Shown here: piece after piece, positions 11,975 to 23,189 of the stretch | Position numbering within the stretch: position 1 is the stretch's first letter | Layout: every line of letters starts with the position of its first letter | NCBI GenBank assembly: GCA_028829895.1 | Contig: CM054179.1 | Location: 56,179,891-56,243,890, forward strand | Reading direction: 5' to 3' | Length of the DNA: 64,000 bases | From: Sinotaia quadrata | Taxonomy: Eukaryota > Mollusca > Gastropoda > Architaenioglossa > Viviparidae | Position numbers and translations under genes: made by a program | Notes under the pieces: generated by a model | Told to the model about the DNA's origin: nothing | The model's database searches: none | What the model saw: the letters and a program-made list of their open reading frames with translations, nothing else

Positions 11975-12350
11975 AAGACTTTTATTGTATTAAATTCGTT
12001 TTATTGTATTAAAGTCGTTTTATTGTATTAAATTCGTTTTATTGTTTTTTAAATCGTTTTATTGTATTAAAGTCCTTTTATTTTATTAATGTCCTTTTAT
12101 TCATTATTTTGTATTTATTAAAGTCCTTCTATTTATTATTTTTATTCATTATTTTTTATTTATTAAAGTCCTTGTATTCATTATTTATAATTTATTAAAG
12201 TACTTTTATTTATTATTTTTATTTTTCAAAATCATATTATTATTCATTTACTTTTTATTTATTAAAGTTCTTTTATTTATTATATTTTATTTATTGATGT
12301 CCTTTTATTTATTATTTTTAATGTCCTTTTATTTATTATTATTTTCGTCT
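11975..12350. repeat. A+T-rich degenerate tandem array, about 20-30-bp unit
   Basis: The left part repeats TTTTATTGTATTAAA(G/T)TCG. It grades into ATTAAAGTCCTTTTATTTATTATTT-like units of uneven length. Confidence 0.8.
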
Positions 12351-12369
12351 TCACTTTACACGAGCTATT

Positions 12370-12512
12370 TATTTGGTTATTTGTAGCTGAATCTCGATAT
12401 TTATGTTTGGTCATTTGTAGCTGAATCACGATATCTGTGTGTTTGGTCATTTGTAGCTGAATCACGATATCTATGTGTTTGGTCATTTGTAGCTGAATCT
12501 CGATATTTGGTA
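12370..12512. repeat. Minisatellite, 36-bp unit, 4 copies
   Basis: TGGTCATTTGTAGCTGAATC, then (A/T)CGATAT(C/T)TATGTGTT. The period is 36 bp. Confidence 0.92.
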
Positions 12513-12519
12513 AAGAAAG

Positions 12520-13040
12520 ATGGCACACAGCAGAGGAGGACGGCAGCACATACTTTAACTTGTCATTGAACGGACTTCAATCGTAGTGACGTATCTCCAA
12601 TGAATTACCACCCTTTGCACCGTAAAACTTTATTGGAATCCTGGAAAACGTCAAGTCTAGGCCGATCGGAGCCATCTGGGTGGCATATTAGTGTTTCGAT
12701 ATCGACGGGGAACAAACCTACTATGTCCCAATGATTGAAAATGATTGTGTTATTTTTTTATCCTGCACTGGAAGACGACGTATCAAGGGAAACAAACGGA
12801 AAAGGACGCAAGAAATGTATTTGTCAGACATTAATCGCTTGAATGTAATAACGTTGCTGAAACACCAACAGACAAATATAATTTTAAAAGTGAAGGGGTA
12901 CTTTGTCATTGCATGCAGAAAGAGGGGGGAGGGGGTAGTAACCAGGGAAGAGAGCGAAAGGGAGAGGAAAGATAGAAAAGGAAAGGCAAATGCAAGAACG
13001 GAGAAGCACGAGAGTGGAGCTCATAACAAACAAATGCAGA
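12520..13040. other. Unique spacer, purine-rich at 12915-13010
   Basis: The plus strand becomes purine-rich (GAGGGGGGAGGGGG near 12923, then GGAAAGATAGAAAAGG). The opposite-strand frames here are low-complexity consequences of this bias. Confidence 0.5.
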
Positions 13041-13044
13041 CTAA

Positions 13045-13200
13045 GAAAGTAATCAGGTAGGAAAACATACATACACACAGACTAACAATGAGGTAGGGAA
13101 ACATACATACACACAGACTAGCAAAGTAATCAGGTACGAAAACATACATACACACAGACTAGCAAAGTACTCAGATAGGAAAACATACAGACAAAAGTAC
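13045..13200. repeat. Minisatellite, 36-41-bp unit, 4 copies
   Basis: Units read AAACATACATACACACAGACTA(G/A)CAA followed by GTAATCAGGTA(C/G)GA. Copies differ by small indels. Confidence 0.88.
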
Positions 13201-13830
13201 ACCATTCACTCTCTCTCACACACACGCATATATTCACATATAAATACATATACATACTCAAACGGATTAAGTTACAGAAACGGTATTTGATACTATATCA
13301 GAGAGAGATTCAAGAAGAGAAACTTTATAAGGAAGGCTGATAAAGAAATAACGATACGAAAGATTAAAGCCATTAAAGAAAAGTTTGATTATTAATTCAT
13401 TAAAACCATTAGAAAGCTAATAACGAATGAAGCCTTTGATTGATTACAAACATAAGAAAGAAAATTAATAATGAATCAAGTAGTTAACTTTATTAAATCC
13501 ATTAGAAGAAAGTTGATAAAGAATGAAGTATTTCGTTGTTTAATGCCATGAAATTGTGTGCGTGATAAATAACGAAGCATCTGGATAATTACAGACACCA
13601 GAAGTGTGATAAAGAATGAAATATTTGATTGAGATGACTTGAGGGACAAAAACGTAAGTATTTGCTGATTAACGTCATTTGAGCGATAGTTGATTCAAAA
13701 TGAAATACTAATTAAAGCAATTAAAAAGATGATTAAGTATTTGAATCATTAATACCATTAAACGGAAAGTAGGATATAAAGTATGGATGGGTAAAGCATT
13801 TTAAGCGAATGGATAAAACCATTAGAAGTA
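13201..13830. other. A+T-rich stretch with faint, decayed tandem texture
   Basis: Recurring but irregular TTGATT-ATT, ATTAAAGCCATTA and GATAAAGAATGAA words between 13330 and 13780 suggest a very old array. Confidence 0.4.
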
Positions 13831-13833
13831 ATG

Positions 13834-13955
13834 TTACAAATACGAAAAGGAATGTTAATGTGGATTGAAATATTTGACTGATTACAAATACGAAAAGGAA
13901 TGTTAATGTGGAATGAAATATATGACTGATTACAAATACGAAGAATGAGGCAATA
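13834..13955. repeat. Minisatellite, 48-bp unit, 2.6 copies
   Basis: ACAAATACGAAAAGGAATG recurs at 13836, 13884 and (changed) 13932, giving a 48-bp period. Confidence 0.9.
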
Positions 13956-14379
13956 AGAATGAAGGGCCTGAATGATTACAGCCCACGAAAAAGGAAGGAT
14001 GGGCCTCAACTGGGAAAACTACGCTGCCTTCACACTGAGCAGATTGTTGGATATAATTATGATTGGGTTGGTGAACGTTTGCACACGTGATTAGTTAAAT
14101 CTCTTGTGAGGCGTACGAGCTACTAGTTAAGTTTCTGTGCGGGGAACTGGATAGCTTACTTTAGATAGATAGCTTGGAATGTAGGAGAAATGGATAGCTG
14201 GTAATTTAAATAGATAGCTTTGCATGTAGTGGGGTGATAAATACGGAGGTATTTGTATTTGTGAAAAATTGCATTGCTCTTGTAAATTAGTATGTTGTTA
14301 TTTTAACTATGGGTAATGAATCGCTAGTTTAACTCTAAATAAATGAATAGATACGTGGGATTTTTGATGGCTGAACAGC

Positions 14380-14885
14380 AAGATAGTCTTTGAATGGTAA
14401 ATAGTTAGGTGGGTACTTAAGGTAAATAGTTAGGCCTGTATTTGGACTGGATAATTTTTAGGCATGTATTTGCACTGATGAATGGTTAGGTGAGTATCGG
14501 AGTGGATTATAGATTATCTGGACGTATAAAATAGTTGAGCTGTTGAATATTCAGCTGTATATTTAGTCTGGTGTATAGTTAGGTGTGTATCTGGACTGAT
14601 TAATAGATGCGATATGGATTGGTGAATTTGTATGTATTTCGATATGAGAAAAATTAGGTGTGTATTTAAACTGGTGACTAATTCCTTATGTATTTGGACT
14701 GGTGTATAGTTAGGTGAATTTGACATGTGTACAATTCGATGTGTATTTGGATTGGTGCATAGTCAGGTGTGAATGTTGGACTGGTGAATAGTTAGGTGTG
14801 AGTTTGGACTGGTGTATAGTCAGGTGTGAATTTAGATTGGTGTATAGTTAGGTGTGAGTTTGGACTGGTAAATAGTTATTTGAAC
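14380..14885. repeat. Minisatellite, about 28-bp unit, about 15 copies
   Basis: The core is TGGACTGGTGTATAGTTAGGTGTG with variable tails. The left half is strongly diverged. The right half (14740-14880) is cleaner. Confidence 0.85.
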
Positions 14886-15019
14886 GTCTGTAAATATTTT
14901 TAATTTGCTCTAGTATGGTATGATGAAAAATTCTCCCACATATTTCTATTTAACTTTTCACATTTTGATCTATAATTTTAAATGAGATGCTATTTGTGAT
15001 TTGTGTGATTTGAAAATGA

Positions 15020-15475
15020 AATATGTGTTAAGAGAAGTGGTAGTATCTTACACATGTTGAATTATATGATACTTGACTAGACTTGTGTTAAGAGAAGTGG
15101 TAGTATCTTACACATGTTGAATTATATGATACTTGACTAGACTTGTGGTAAGAGAAGTGGGTAATATCTTATATATGTCAATGATATTTATGCGTGACTG
15201 AATTGTGTGTTAAGGGAATTGAATAGTATTTACACTTGCTGAATTATATGATACTTGACTAGACTTGTGGTAAGAGAAGTGGGTAATATCTTATATATGT
15301 CAATTGATATTTATGCGTGACTGAATTATGTGTTAAGGGAATTGAATAGTATTTTACACTTGCTGAAATGTTGCTACTAGCATACGTACGTTGGTGATAC
15401 GTTTTCATGAGAAAAATCTTACAATGCGTTATGTGATAAGAGAAGTTGGTTGTGTCTGACACAAGTTGATAATTT
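15020..15475. repeat. Minisatellite, about 60-bp unit with about 122-bp dimer
   Basis: GTGTTAAGAGAAGTGG and GTGGTAAGAGAAGTGGG units begin at 15025, 15085, 15145, 15207, 15267 and 15330. The 15145-15266 and 15267-15388 blocks each hold the same ordered pair, so a dimer has been duplicated. Confidence 0.88.
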
Positions 15476-15787
15476 GCTATTATTATGTATGCACTGTTGA
15501 TATGTGTTCATGAGTACTGAAAATACTTTGAATGCATGACTGGATTGCGTGTTAAGAGAAGTGGATAGTATCTTACACATGTAGATATTGTGCTATTAAC
15601 AGTACTTTTGGCTTTTTAATTATTCATTTAGGTTGATTACGTGTGTGTGAGTGAATAGGTAATGTAAACAAAGACGTTATTACATTCTTGAAAGCCATAA
15701 GGTTATTTTAATAGTACTTTGAATCTAAAGAAATGGAATAAACCAAACTTGATGAGTTGAAGAGAAAGTGGTGTGAGGAAGGGAGTG

Positions 15788-15985
15788 ACTTGTTCAATCC
15801 TGTGGGTAGACATATTTACAAGCATGTTTAAGAACAAGGAAAAAAAAATGATCTTGTTCAATCTTAAGGGTAGATATATTTACAAGCATGTTTAAGAACA
15901 ATAAAAAAATGATCTTGTTCAAACTTAAGGGAAGATATATTTACAAGCATGTTCAAGAACAAAAAAGAAATGATCTAGATAGGAT
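15788..15985. repeat. Minisatellite, about 63-bp unit, 3 copies
   Basis: TTGTTCAATCTTAAGGGTAG, then ATATATTTACAAGCATGTT, AAGAACAA and an A-run. Copies start near 15790, 15854 and 15916. Confidence 0.92.
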
Positions 15986-16058
15986 TGAACGTGCAGCTGA
16001 ACGAGAGAGAGAAAGTGAGAGAGAAGAGATGGCCATCCAGCCTGGAAAAATTGACACT

Positions 16059-16226
16059 GGTAACTTTAAAGAGTAAGACAACAGCACTGAAGTAGGAGAA
16101 AAGGTGAGTGACGGTAACTTTAAAGAGTAAGACAACAACACTGAGGTAGGTGAAAACGTGAGTGACGGTAACTTTAAAGAGTAAGACAACAGCACTGAGG
16201 TAGGTGAAAACGTGAGTGACGGTAAT
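16059..16226. repeat. Minisatellite, 54-bp unit, 3 copies
   Basis: GGTAACTTTAAAGAGTAAG starts at 16059, 16113 and 16167, with a partial at 16221. 54 is a multiple of three, which produces false repetitive frames on the minus strand. Confidence 0.95.
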
Positions 16227-16327
16227 TTTTATTCTGATGGTCTGACAAAGCGCATTGTTCATATTACTTTACAGTCTTGTTAGGTTGTCCCTACCTTGTC
16301 CCCCAGCTGACACTAGTTTACATACAG

Positions 16328-16537
16328 ACGAACGTAGAGGTAAAACACGTTCTAGTGCTAAGACGAACATAGAGGTAAAACACGTTCTAGTGCTAAGACG
16401 AACATAGAGGTAAAACACGTTCTAGTGCTAAGACGAACATAAAGGTAAAACACGTTCTAGTGCTAAGACGAACATAGAGGTAAAACACGTTCTAGTGCTA
16501 AGACGAACATAGAGGTAAAACACGTTCTAGTGCTAAG
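16328..16537. repeat. Minisatellite, 35-bp unit, 6 copies
   Basis: GACGAACATAGAGGTAAAAC, then ACGTTCTAGTGCTAA, repeated with only one or two substitutions across six copies. Confidence 0.96.
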
Positions 16538-16539
16538 CG

Positions 16540-17080
16540 CGAACTGCAACTGTTAGTGAATGTGACTCCACCCTTATAAAACATGCTGCCTAGTGAGTTC
16601 GTAAACTACAACGAGATGTTGTAACTCTTGAGAGAATACGTAAAATCGCTGATGAAAATGCGAGAGAAAATAAAGAGTTAGTTGACGATTCGTTTATTTA
16701 CCGTTATAAAAATATATTTTGTACCATGAAACCGGGGGTGGGGTTGGAAAGGGATGTCAAAAGAAACTTATAGTGTCGAAATGAAAACATGCCGGACATC
16801 GGGGTTTTTCTAAAATTTTGGAATAATAGAAAAGCATTTCTTTTGTCCTGGAATGTTTGAGGAAATACGGCAATATTATAAGTCATTTGAAGTCTTTCTA
16901 AGGATGACAAACAGGCAAAACAAAGTGTGCATTCCAAAAGAAAAGTTAAAGATTGCAGAATATATCGCGACATCTAAGTATGTGATTAATGTTTGATGGC
17001 GAATAATTCAAGTTAGAATTTGAATTTTTTAGTACATTAGTAAACATTTGGACGGGCAAATATTAAGATGATATTTTGAA
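16540..17080. other. Unique spacer
   Basis: No gene recognised. An 89-codon minus-strand frame (16704-16973) has no repeated structure and no domain I can name. Confidence 0.4.
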
Positions 17081-17084
17081 CAGG

Positions 17085-17597
17085 AGAACAGTTAGTTTTA
17101 CTTTGGTCGGGGGAACAGTTAGTTTTACTTTGGTCGGGAGAACAATTAGTTTCATTTTGGTCGGGGGAACAGTTTCACTTTGGTCGGGAGAACAGTTAGT
17201 TTCACTTTGGTAGGGAGAACAGTTAGTTTCACTTTGGTCGGGGGAACAGTTATTTTCACTTTGTTCGGGAGAACAATTAGTTTCATTTTGGTCGGGGGAA
17301 CAGTTTCACTTTGGTCGGGGGAACAGTTAGTTTCACTTTGGTAGGGAGAACAGTTAGTTTCACTTTGGTCGGGGGAACAGTTAGTTTCACTTTGGTAGGG
17401 AGAACAGTTAGTTTCACTTTGGTCGGGGGAACAGTTAGTTTCACTTTGGTAGGGGGAACAGTTAGTTTCACTTTGGTAGGGAGAACAGTTAGTTTCACTT
17501 TGGTCGGGGGAACAGTTAGTTTCACTTTGGTCGGGGGAACAGTTTCACTTTGGTCGGGGGAACAGTTAGTTTCACTTTGGTCGGGGGAACAGTTGAG
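17085..17597. repeat. Minisatellite, 27-bp unit, about 18 copies
   Basis: GGTCGGGGGAACAGTTAG, then TTTCACTTT. Variants are GGTAGGGAGAAC and short units missing TTAG. The 27-bp length keeps one frame open on both strands and gives a false nonapeptide repeat. Confidence 0.96.
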
Positions 17598-17599
17598 AT

Positions 17600-18110
17600 G
17601 AAGAAACTATTGACGAATTGATGAACAGTGCGATACGCAGATATATGGCTAACAATTTGGTGACTGGCGAGATGGGTCTTAGATTCGCAAAGCAGATGAG
17701 ATGAGGAGATGAAATGGAAAGGGGTGTAATGGGTGCATACTTTCACTAGAGAGAAACCGCAGACATTAAGACTAGAGTCTGTCACTTTACAGTCCTTCCT
17801 GCATGCATCATGGTACATTTCTTTTTCTTTTCTTACTCCCTCCATTATTGCCTACTATCTTTTGCTTACGAAATGGATCACAAGATACCCATCTTTCCCA
17901 GCACTTGCTCCATCCTACATTATTATTCATCCAGTTATAAAAGTGACACGTGATTGTTTTGTTGTTAAGAGCAGAAGATCAATTTCACATGTACCGCAGC
18001 TGTGTTTTTAAAACAATAAGAAAGAAAATCACTTTCACTCGCAATCTAGACGGGCCTACGTTTATTCCTTGTTACGATTCTAAGATGGTGTACATTGTAC
18101 ACGCGTGTCA
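17600..18110. other. Unique spacer
   Basis: No recognised feature. Base composition is less A+T-rich than the flanks. Confidence 0.4.
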
Positions 18111-18229
18111 ATGCTTTAATGACATCTAGTAACAATTTTAGCACACATCTTATAACTGATAGACTAATAACAGTCAGAGTACGCATTGTATAAATGGTAG
18201 ACATATAGCTATTTCAGTACTTAGTGTAC

Positions 18230-18560
18230 ACATTTAAGACTAGTAACAGTTTGAGTACGCACTGAATAATTACAAACTAGTCATAGTTTGGTTATTCATT
18301 GTATAAATTTTAGACTAGTAACAGTTTGAGTACGCACTGAATAATTACAGACTAGTCATAGTTTGGTTATTCATTGTATAAATTTTAGACTAGTAACAGT
18401 TTGAGTACGCACTGAATAATTACAGACTAGTCATAGTTTGGTTATTCATTGTATAAATTTTAGACTAGTAACAGTTTGAGTACGCACTGAATAATTACAG
18501 ACTAGTCATAGTTTGGTTATTCATTGTATAAATTTTAGACTAGTAACAGTTTGAGTACGC
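18230..18560. repeat. Minisatellite, 75-bp dimeric unit, about 4.3 copies
   Basis: Each 75-bp unit holds two related halves: GACTAGTAACAGTTTGAGTA and GACTAGTCATAGTTTGGTTA, each followed by a CACTGAATAA- or CATTGTATAAA-like end. The clean units start at 18308, 18383 and 18458. Confidence 0.93.
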
Positions 18561-18599
18561 ACAATATAAGTGATAGAATAGTAACAGTTCTAGCACGCA

Positions 18600-19005
18600 T
18601 TTTATAAATAGCAGATTAGTAAGTTTTAGACGCACTGTGTAAATATCAGATTAGTAAGTTTTAGACGCACTGTGTAAATATCAGATTAGTAAGTTTTAGA
18701 CGCACTGTGTAAATATCAGATTAGTAAGTTTTAGACGCACTGTGTAAATATCAGACTAGTAAGTTTTAGACGCACTGTGTAAATATCAGACTAGTAAGTT
18801 TTAGATGCACTGTGTAAATATCAGACTAGTAAGTTTTAGACGCACTGTGTAAATATCAGACTAGTAAGTTTTAGACACAATGTGTAAATATCAGATTAGT
18901 AAGTTTTAGAAGCGCTATGTGTAAATATCAGATTAGTAAGTTTTAGACACACTGTCATATCATATCATACATATCAGACTAATAAGTTATAGACACACTG
19001 AGTAA
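18600..19005. repeat. Minisatellite, 35-bp unit, about 10 copies
   Basis: AGATTAGTAAGTTTTAGACG, then CACTGTGTAAATATC. The unit resembles one half of the adjacent 75-bp dimer (ACTAGTAA-AGT...CGCACTG-ATAA), so the two arrays are probably one family at different stages. Confidence 0.93.
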
Positions 19006-19159
19006 ATGTATACCTTTTGAGCGCCGCGAAGAACGGTACACTGTCCTTACTCTTCCGGCAAAGGTTTTCAATAGATAATATTGTGCTTAGAAATAGTCAT
19101 ACAGAACTTTACAAGCACGTTAACTGCACAACTTTTGGTCTGAGTGCTCTTTGAAACGT

Positions 19160-19383
19160 TAAGTCTTCATGGACTGGACAATATCATTTGCTAAGTCTTC
19201 ATGGACTGGACAATATCATTTGCTAAGTCTTCATGCACTGGACAATATCATTTGCTAAGTCTTCATGGACTGGACAATATCATTTGCTAAGTCTTCATGG
19301 ACTGGACAATATCATTTGCTAAGTCTTCATAGACTGGACAATATCATTTGCTAAGTCTTCATGGACTGGACAAAATAATTTGC
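19160..19383. repeat. Minisatellite, 32-bp unit, 7 copies
   Basis: TAAGTCTTCATGGACTGGAC, then AATATCATTTGC, with single substitutions in two copies. Confidence 0.96.
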
Positions 19384-19976
19384 TCATGATAATGAAGAGA
19401 CACACGCTTAAGCCAGCTTCATGAGATGCAATCGCTGAAGTTTCACGTTTCAAATTATGTTGTGCACTTTTGTGGTAAAACCTAATTACGTAAAGGGAGA
19501 TTATTTCATGTTGGTTCAGCACGGTTTGTGCAGAAATTGGGGTTTCCTTGTTTTGTTGCACTTTGTGTTAATAAATGAATTTTAAATGAAACTCTTCTTT
19601 TCGTGAGAATCTGTACAAGGGAATTCACCCTTGTTTATACGTTGCCAGTGTGTTCATTTACTTGATTTAATCCAGCAGTCCTTAAATGGTGATATATCAT
19701 GTGATATCGGTGCTGATTAGATACATACCAACATTTGTCCTACTTAAACAAACGTTTGCCTTCAAAAACATTTCACTGTACTATCTATGCATTATAACGA
19801 AAACGCTTAACCGTAAAAATATAAATGCATTAACAATCGCACCATAACACCCAGAAGCACACTTACAAAAACACATACATAACCATCGCCCACCCACCAA
19901 ATTATTTCAGATTCCACATCAGAAAACATTAAGAAAAACACAAAGCTTAGGAATACACATTTAATTTCAATGACTA

Positions 19977-20430
19977 TATGACGCTAACGACACAATTAAT
20001 GGCTATGCGTATTAGTAATTAATTAATCATCCATAACTAATTACTGGTGATGAGAAACTTAATTTATGCTATTAACAATAATTCTCCAGCAGAAACCACT
20101 CTTCTCTCTCATTTGGCGGATATGCGGGTGATGTAAACGTTTTCTCTCTTCCACAACATTAAAAGCAAACATTTACAATTACACAATATTTTCTTAGGTG
20201 GAAAACGTCTTACCTAAAGGAGAAGACAAATCCGTCTTTAATCTATATTTAGCGAGCCCCTATCCACCTACCCTCTTCTCCAACGTAAGGTTATCAATAT
20301 GTGTAAGATGGCCAATCAATTGAACAATAAATTTATTAAATCAACAATTATATATACAAAGAACAAATTCAATGAAAAAATACTTGACCTTAATATTTCC
20401 ATAAAACCACATTTGAATAATTTTATATCC
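19977..20430 (+). mobile_element. Dispersed repeat family A, copy 1
   Basis: This roughly 450-bp block aligns along its length with 49755-50200 in the same orientation. Shared landmarks, in order, are CATAACTAATTAC, AATAATTCTCCAG, GGATATGCGGG, GTAAACGTTTTCTCTCTTCC, GGAGAAGACAAATCC and ATCAATATGTGTAAGA. Identity looks near 80 percent by eye, with short indels. No coding frame, terminal inverted repeats or target-site duplications were recognised, so the class is unknown. It may be a short non-autonomous element. The right edge meets a 25-bp tandem array. Confidence 0.8.
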
Positions 20431-20780
20431 TGGCAGCTACGTTACATACAACTTATGACAGCTATGTTAGATACACTTTATGACAGCTACGGTACATACA
20501 TTTTATGACAGCTATGTTACATACATCTTCTGACAGCTATGCTACATACATCTTATGAGAACTGCATTAGTTACATCTTATGACATCTGCTTTACTTACA
20601 TCTTATGACATCTGCTTTACTTACATCTTATGACATCTGCTTTACTTACATCTTATGACAGTTATGTAACATACATCTTATGACAGCTATGTTAACAATC
20701 TTATGACATGACATCTACGTTAACATACATCTTATGGGGAGGTACATTAGATATACTTTATGGCACCTGCGTTAATACAT
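20431..20780. repeat. Minisatellite, about 25-bp unit, about 13 copies
   Basis: CTTATGACAGCTATGTTACA then TACAT, with CATCTGCTTTACT variants at 20580-20650. Right-hand copies acquire GGGAGGTACATTA and grade into the next array. Confidence 0.88.
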
Positions 20781-20784
20781 CTTA

Positions 20785-21625
20785 GCTGTGTTATATAAAT
20801 TTTGTGGGAGGTATATTACATACATCTTAAGACAGCTGTATTATATAAATTTTGTGGGAGCTACATTATATACATCTTAAGACAGGTGTATTATATAACT
20901 TTTGTGGGAGCTACATTATATACATCTTAAGACAGGTGTATTATATAAATTTTGTGGGAGCTACATTATATACATCTTAAGACAGGTGTATTATATAAAT
21001 TTTGTGGGAGCTACATTATATACATCTTAAGACAGGTGTATTATATAACTTTTGTGGGAGCTACATTATATACATCTTAAGACAGGTGTATTATATAAAT
21101 TTTGTGGGAGCTACATTACATACATCTTAAGACACATATTATAGGAGCTACATTACATACATCTTAAGACACATATTATAGGAGCTACATTATATACATC
21201 TTAAGACAGGTGTATTATATAAATTTTGTGGGAGCTACATTATATACATCTTAAGACAGGTGTATTATATAAATTTTGTGGGAGCTACATTATATACATC
21301 TTAAGACAGGTGTATTATATAAATTTTGTGGGAGCTACATTACATACATCTTAAGACACATATTATAGGAGCTACATTATATACATCTTAAGACAGGTGT
21401 ATTATATAAATTTTGTGGGAGCTACATTATATACATCTTAAGACAGGTGTATTATATAAATTTTGTGGGAGCTACATTATATACATCTTAAGACAGGTGT
21501 ATTATATAAATTTTGTGGGAGCTACATTACATACATCTTAAGACACATATTATAGGAGCTACATTATATACATCTTAAGACAGGTGTATTATATAAATTT
21601 TGTGGGAGCTACATTACATACATCT
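20785..21625. repeat. Higher-order satellite: 50-bp and about 37-40-bp units, 187-bp super-repeat
   Basis: Long units read GTATTATATAAATTTTGTGG, GAGCTACATT, ATATACATCT, TAAGACAGGT (50 bp). Short units, beginning CATATTATAGGAGC, lack the TTTTGTGG part. Short units start near 21133, 21170, 21357 and 21544, the last three exactly 187 bp apart. The long unit before each short one carries ACATTACATAC instead of ACATTATATAC. Confidence 0.95.
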
Positions 21626-21767
21626 TATAGGAGCTACGTGACATACGTCTTATGATAGGCATGCTGCTTATACAACAAAAAAATGCATGAAAAAATGTTT
21701 GAGGGGTATCTGCGGCTGTATTCACTTATCTGTTGCCTCAACTCGCTCAGACAATGGTGACATTATT

Positions 21768-22025
21768 CACCACACCTTTCATCAGTACTCACCACACCTT
21801 TCATCAATACTCACCACACCTTTCATCAATACTCACCACATCTTTCATCAGTACTAACTACACCTTTCATCAGTACTCACAATGCCTTTCATCAGTACTC
21901 ACTATGCTTTTCATCAGTACTCACCACACCTTTCATCAGTACTCACAATGCCTTTCATCAGTACTCACCACACCTTTCATCAGTACTCACCACACCTTTC
22001 ATCAGTATTCACTACACCTTTCATG
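21768..22025. repeat. Minisatellite, 22-bp unit, about 11 copies
   Basis: ACACCTTTCATCAGTACTCACC with AATGCC and ATGCTT variants. Three units (66 bp) return to frame, so a His/Ser/Thr-rich false peptide appears. Confidence 0.94.
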
Positions 22026-22520
22026 CGCAAATTGTGCAGTCAGTCTTTGGGGAGGGATGGGAAGAAGGTGAATGTGGCCCTTGCTTATCGAGGGGGGTAA
22101 ATGTATCGCCATATTGTGGTGATTGAGTAACAGTTGATATCATGCACTAGCGCAAAGTGAAGAAAGAAAAGGCAGGCTTATCACAGAACCAGGCTAATTT
22201 TGCTTTTATCAGTTTAGCGTGTTTGAGTTATGAGTCTAATACAACAATGCAAATGTGAATATTCTGCTTTGGATTCATAACAGAAATAATCACAGGCACA
22301 TCTGTCGGCAGGCTTCTTTAGCTCATGACACCTCAGTCCTTAACTATGAGAGAAAACTTGAATAAACGAAGGGTTCAGGAAACTTGATTGACAAGATTCG
22401 TTCTTTAGCTGAATGTAGATAATCCGTTGATTGGGGCGAAAAACAGACAACTCACGCTGCCAACATTTACAATAATATGTGCACGTCTTACTCATATAAT
22501 TTTTAACAATAATTTCCACC
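22026..22520. other. Unique spacer
   Basis: No gene or repeat recognised. Confidence 0.4.
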
Positions 22521-22521
22521 C

Positions 22522-23187
22522 GTGGTATTAGTGCTGGAAGGGTATACACCTAAGTGGTATTAGTGCTGGAAGGGTATACACCTAAGTGGTATTAGTGCTG
22601 GAAGGGTATACACCTAAGTGGTATTAGTGCTGGAAGGGTATACACCTAAGTGGTATTAATGCTGGAAGGGTATACACCTAAGTGGTATTAGTGCTGGAAG
22701 GGTATACACCTAAGTGGTATTAGTGCTGGAAGGGTATACACCTAAGTGGTATTAGTGCTGGAAGGGTATACACCTAAGTGGTATTAGTGCTGGAAGGGTA
22801 TACACCTAAGTGGTATTAGTGCTGGAAGGGTATACACCTAAGTGGTATTAATGCTGGAAGGGTATACACCTAAGTGGTATTAGTGCTGGAAGGGTATACA
22901 CCTAAGTGGTATTAGTGCTGGAAGGGTATACACCTAAGTGGTATTAGTGCTGGAAGGGTATACACCTAAGTGGTATTAGTGCTGGAAGGATATACACCTA
23001 AGTGGTATTAGTGCTGGAAGGGTATACACCTAAGTGGTATTAGTGCTGGAAGGGTATACACCTAAGTGGTATTAATGCTGGAAGGGTATACACCTAAGTG
23101 GTATTAGTGCTGGAAGGGTATACACCTAAGTGGTATTAGTGCTGGAAGGGTATACACCTAAGTGGTATTAGTGCTGGAAGGGTATAC
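22522..23187. repeat. Minisatellite, 32-bp unit, 20.8 nearly identical copies
   Basis: GTGGTATTAGTGCTGGAAGG then GTATACACCTAA. The period holds at exactly 32 bp from 22522 to 23162. The only differences seen are ATTAAT for ATTAGT in three units (near 22655, 22847, 23071) and one GGATAT for GGGTAT near 22989. This is the most homogeneous array in the window. Confidence 0.98.
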
Positions 23188-23189
23188 GT

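Noticed and set aside
17283..17601. Nonapeptide-repeat frames on both strands
   Set aside because: A 27-bp DNA repeat keeps frames open on both strands at once, so neither is evidence of a protein.
22522..23187. CRISPR-like regular 32-bp repeats
   Set aside because: Repeats are directly adjacent with no unique spacers, and the DNA is eukaryotic in character; it is a minisatellite.
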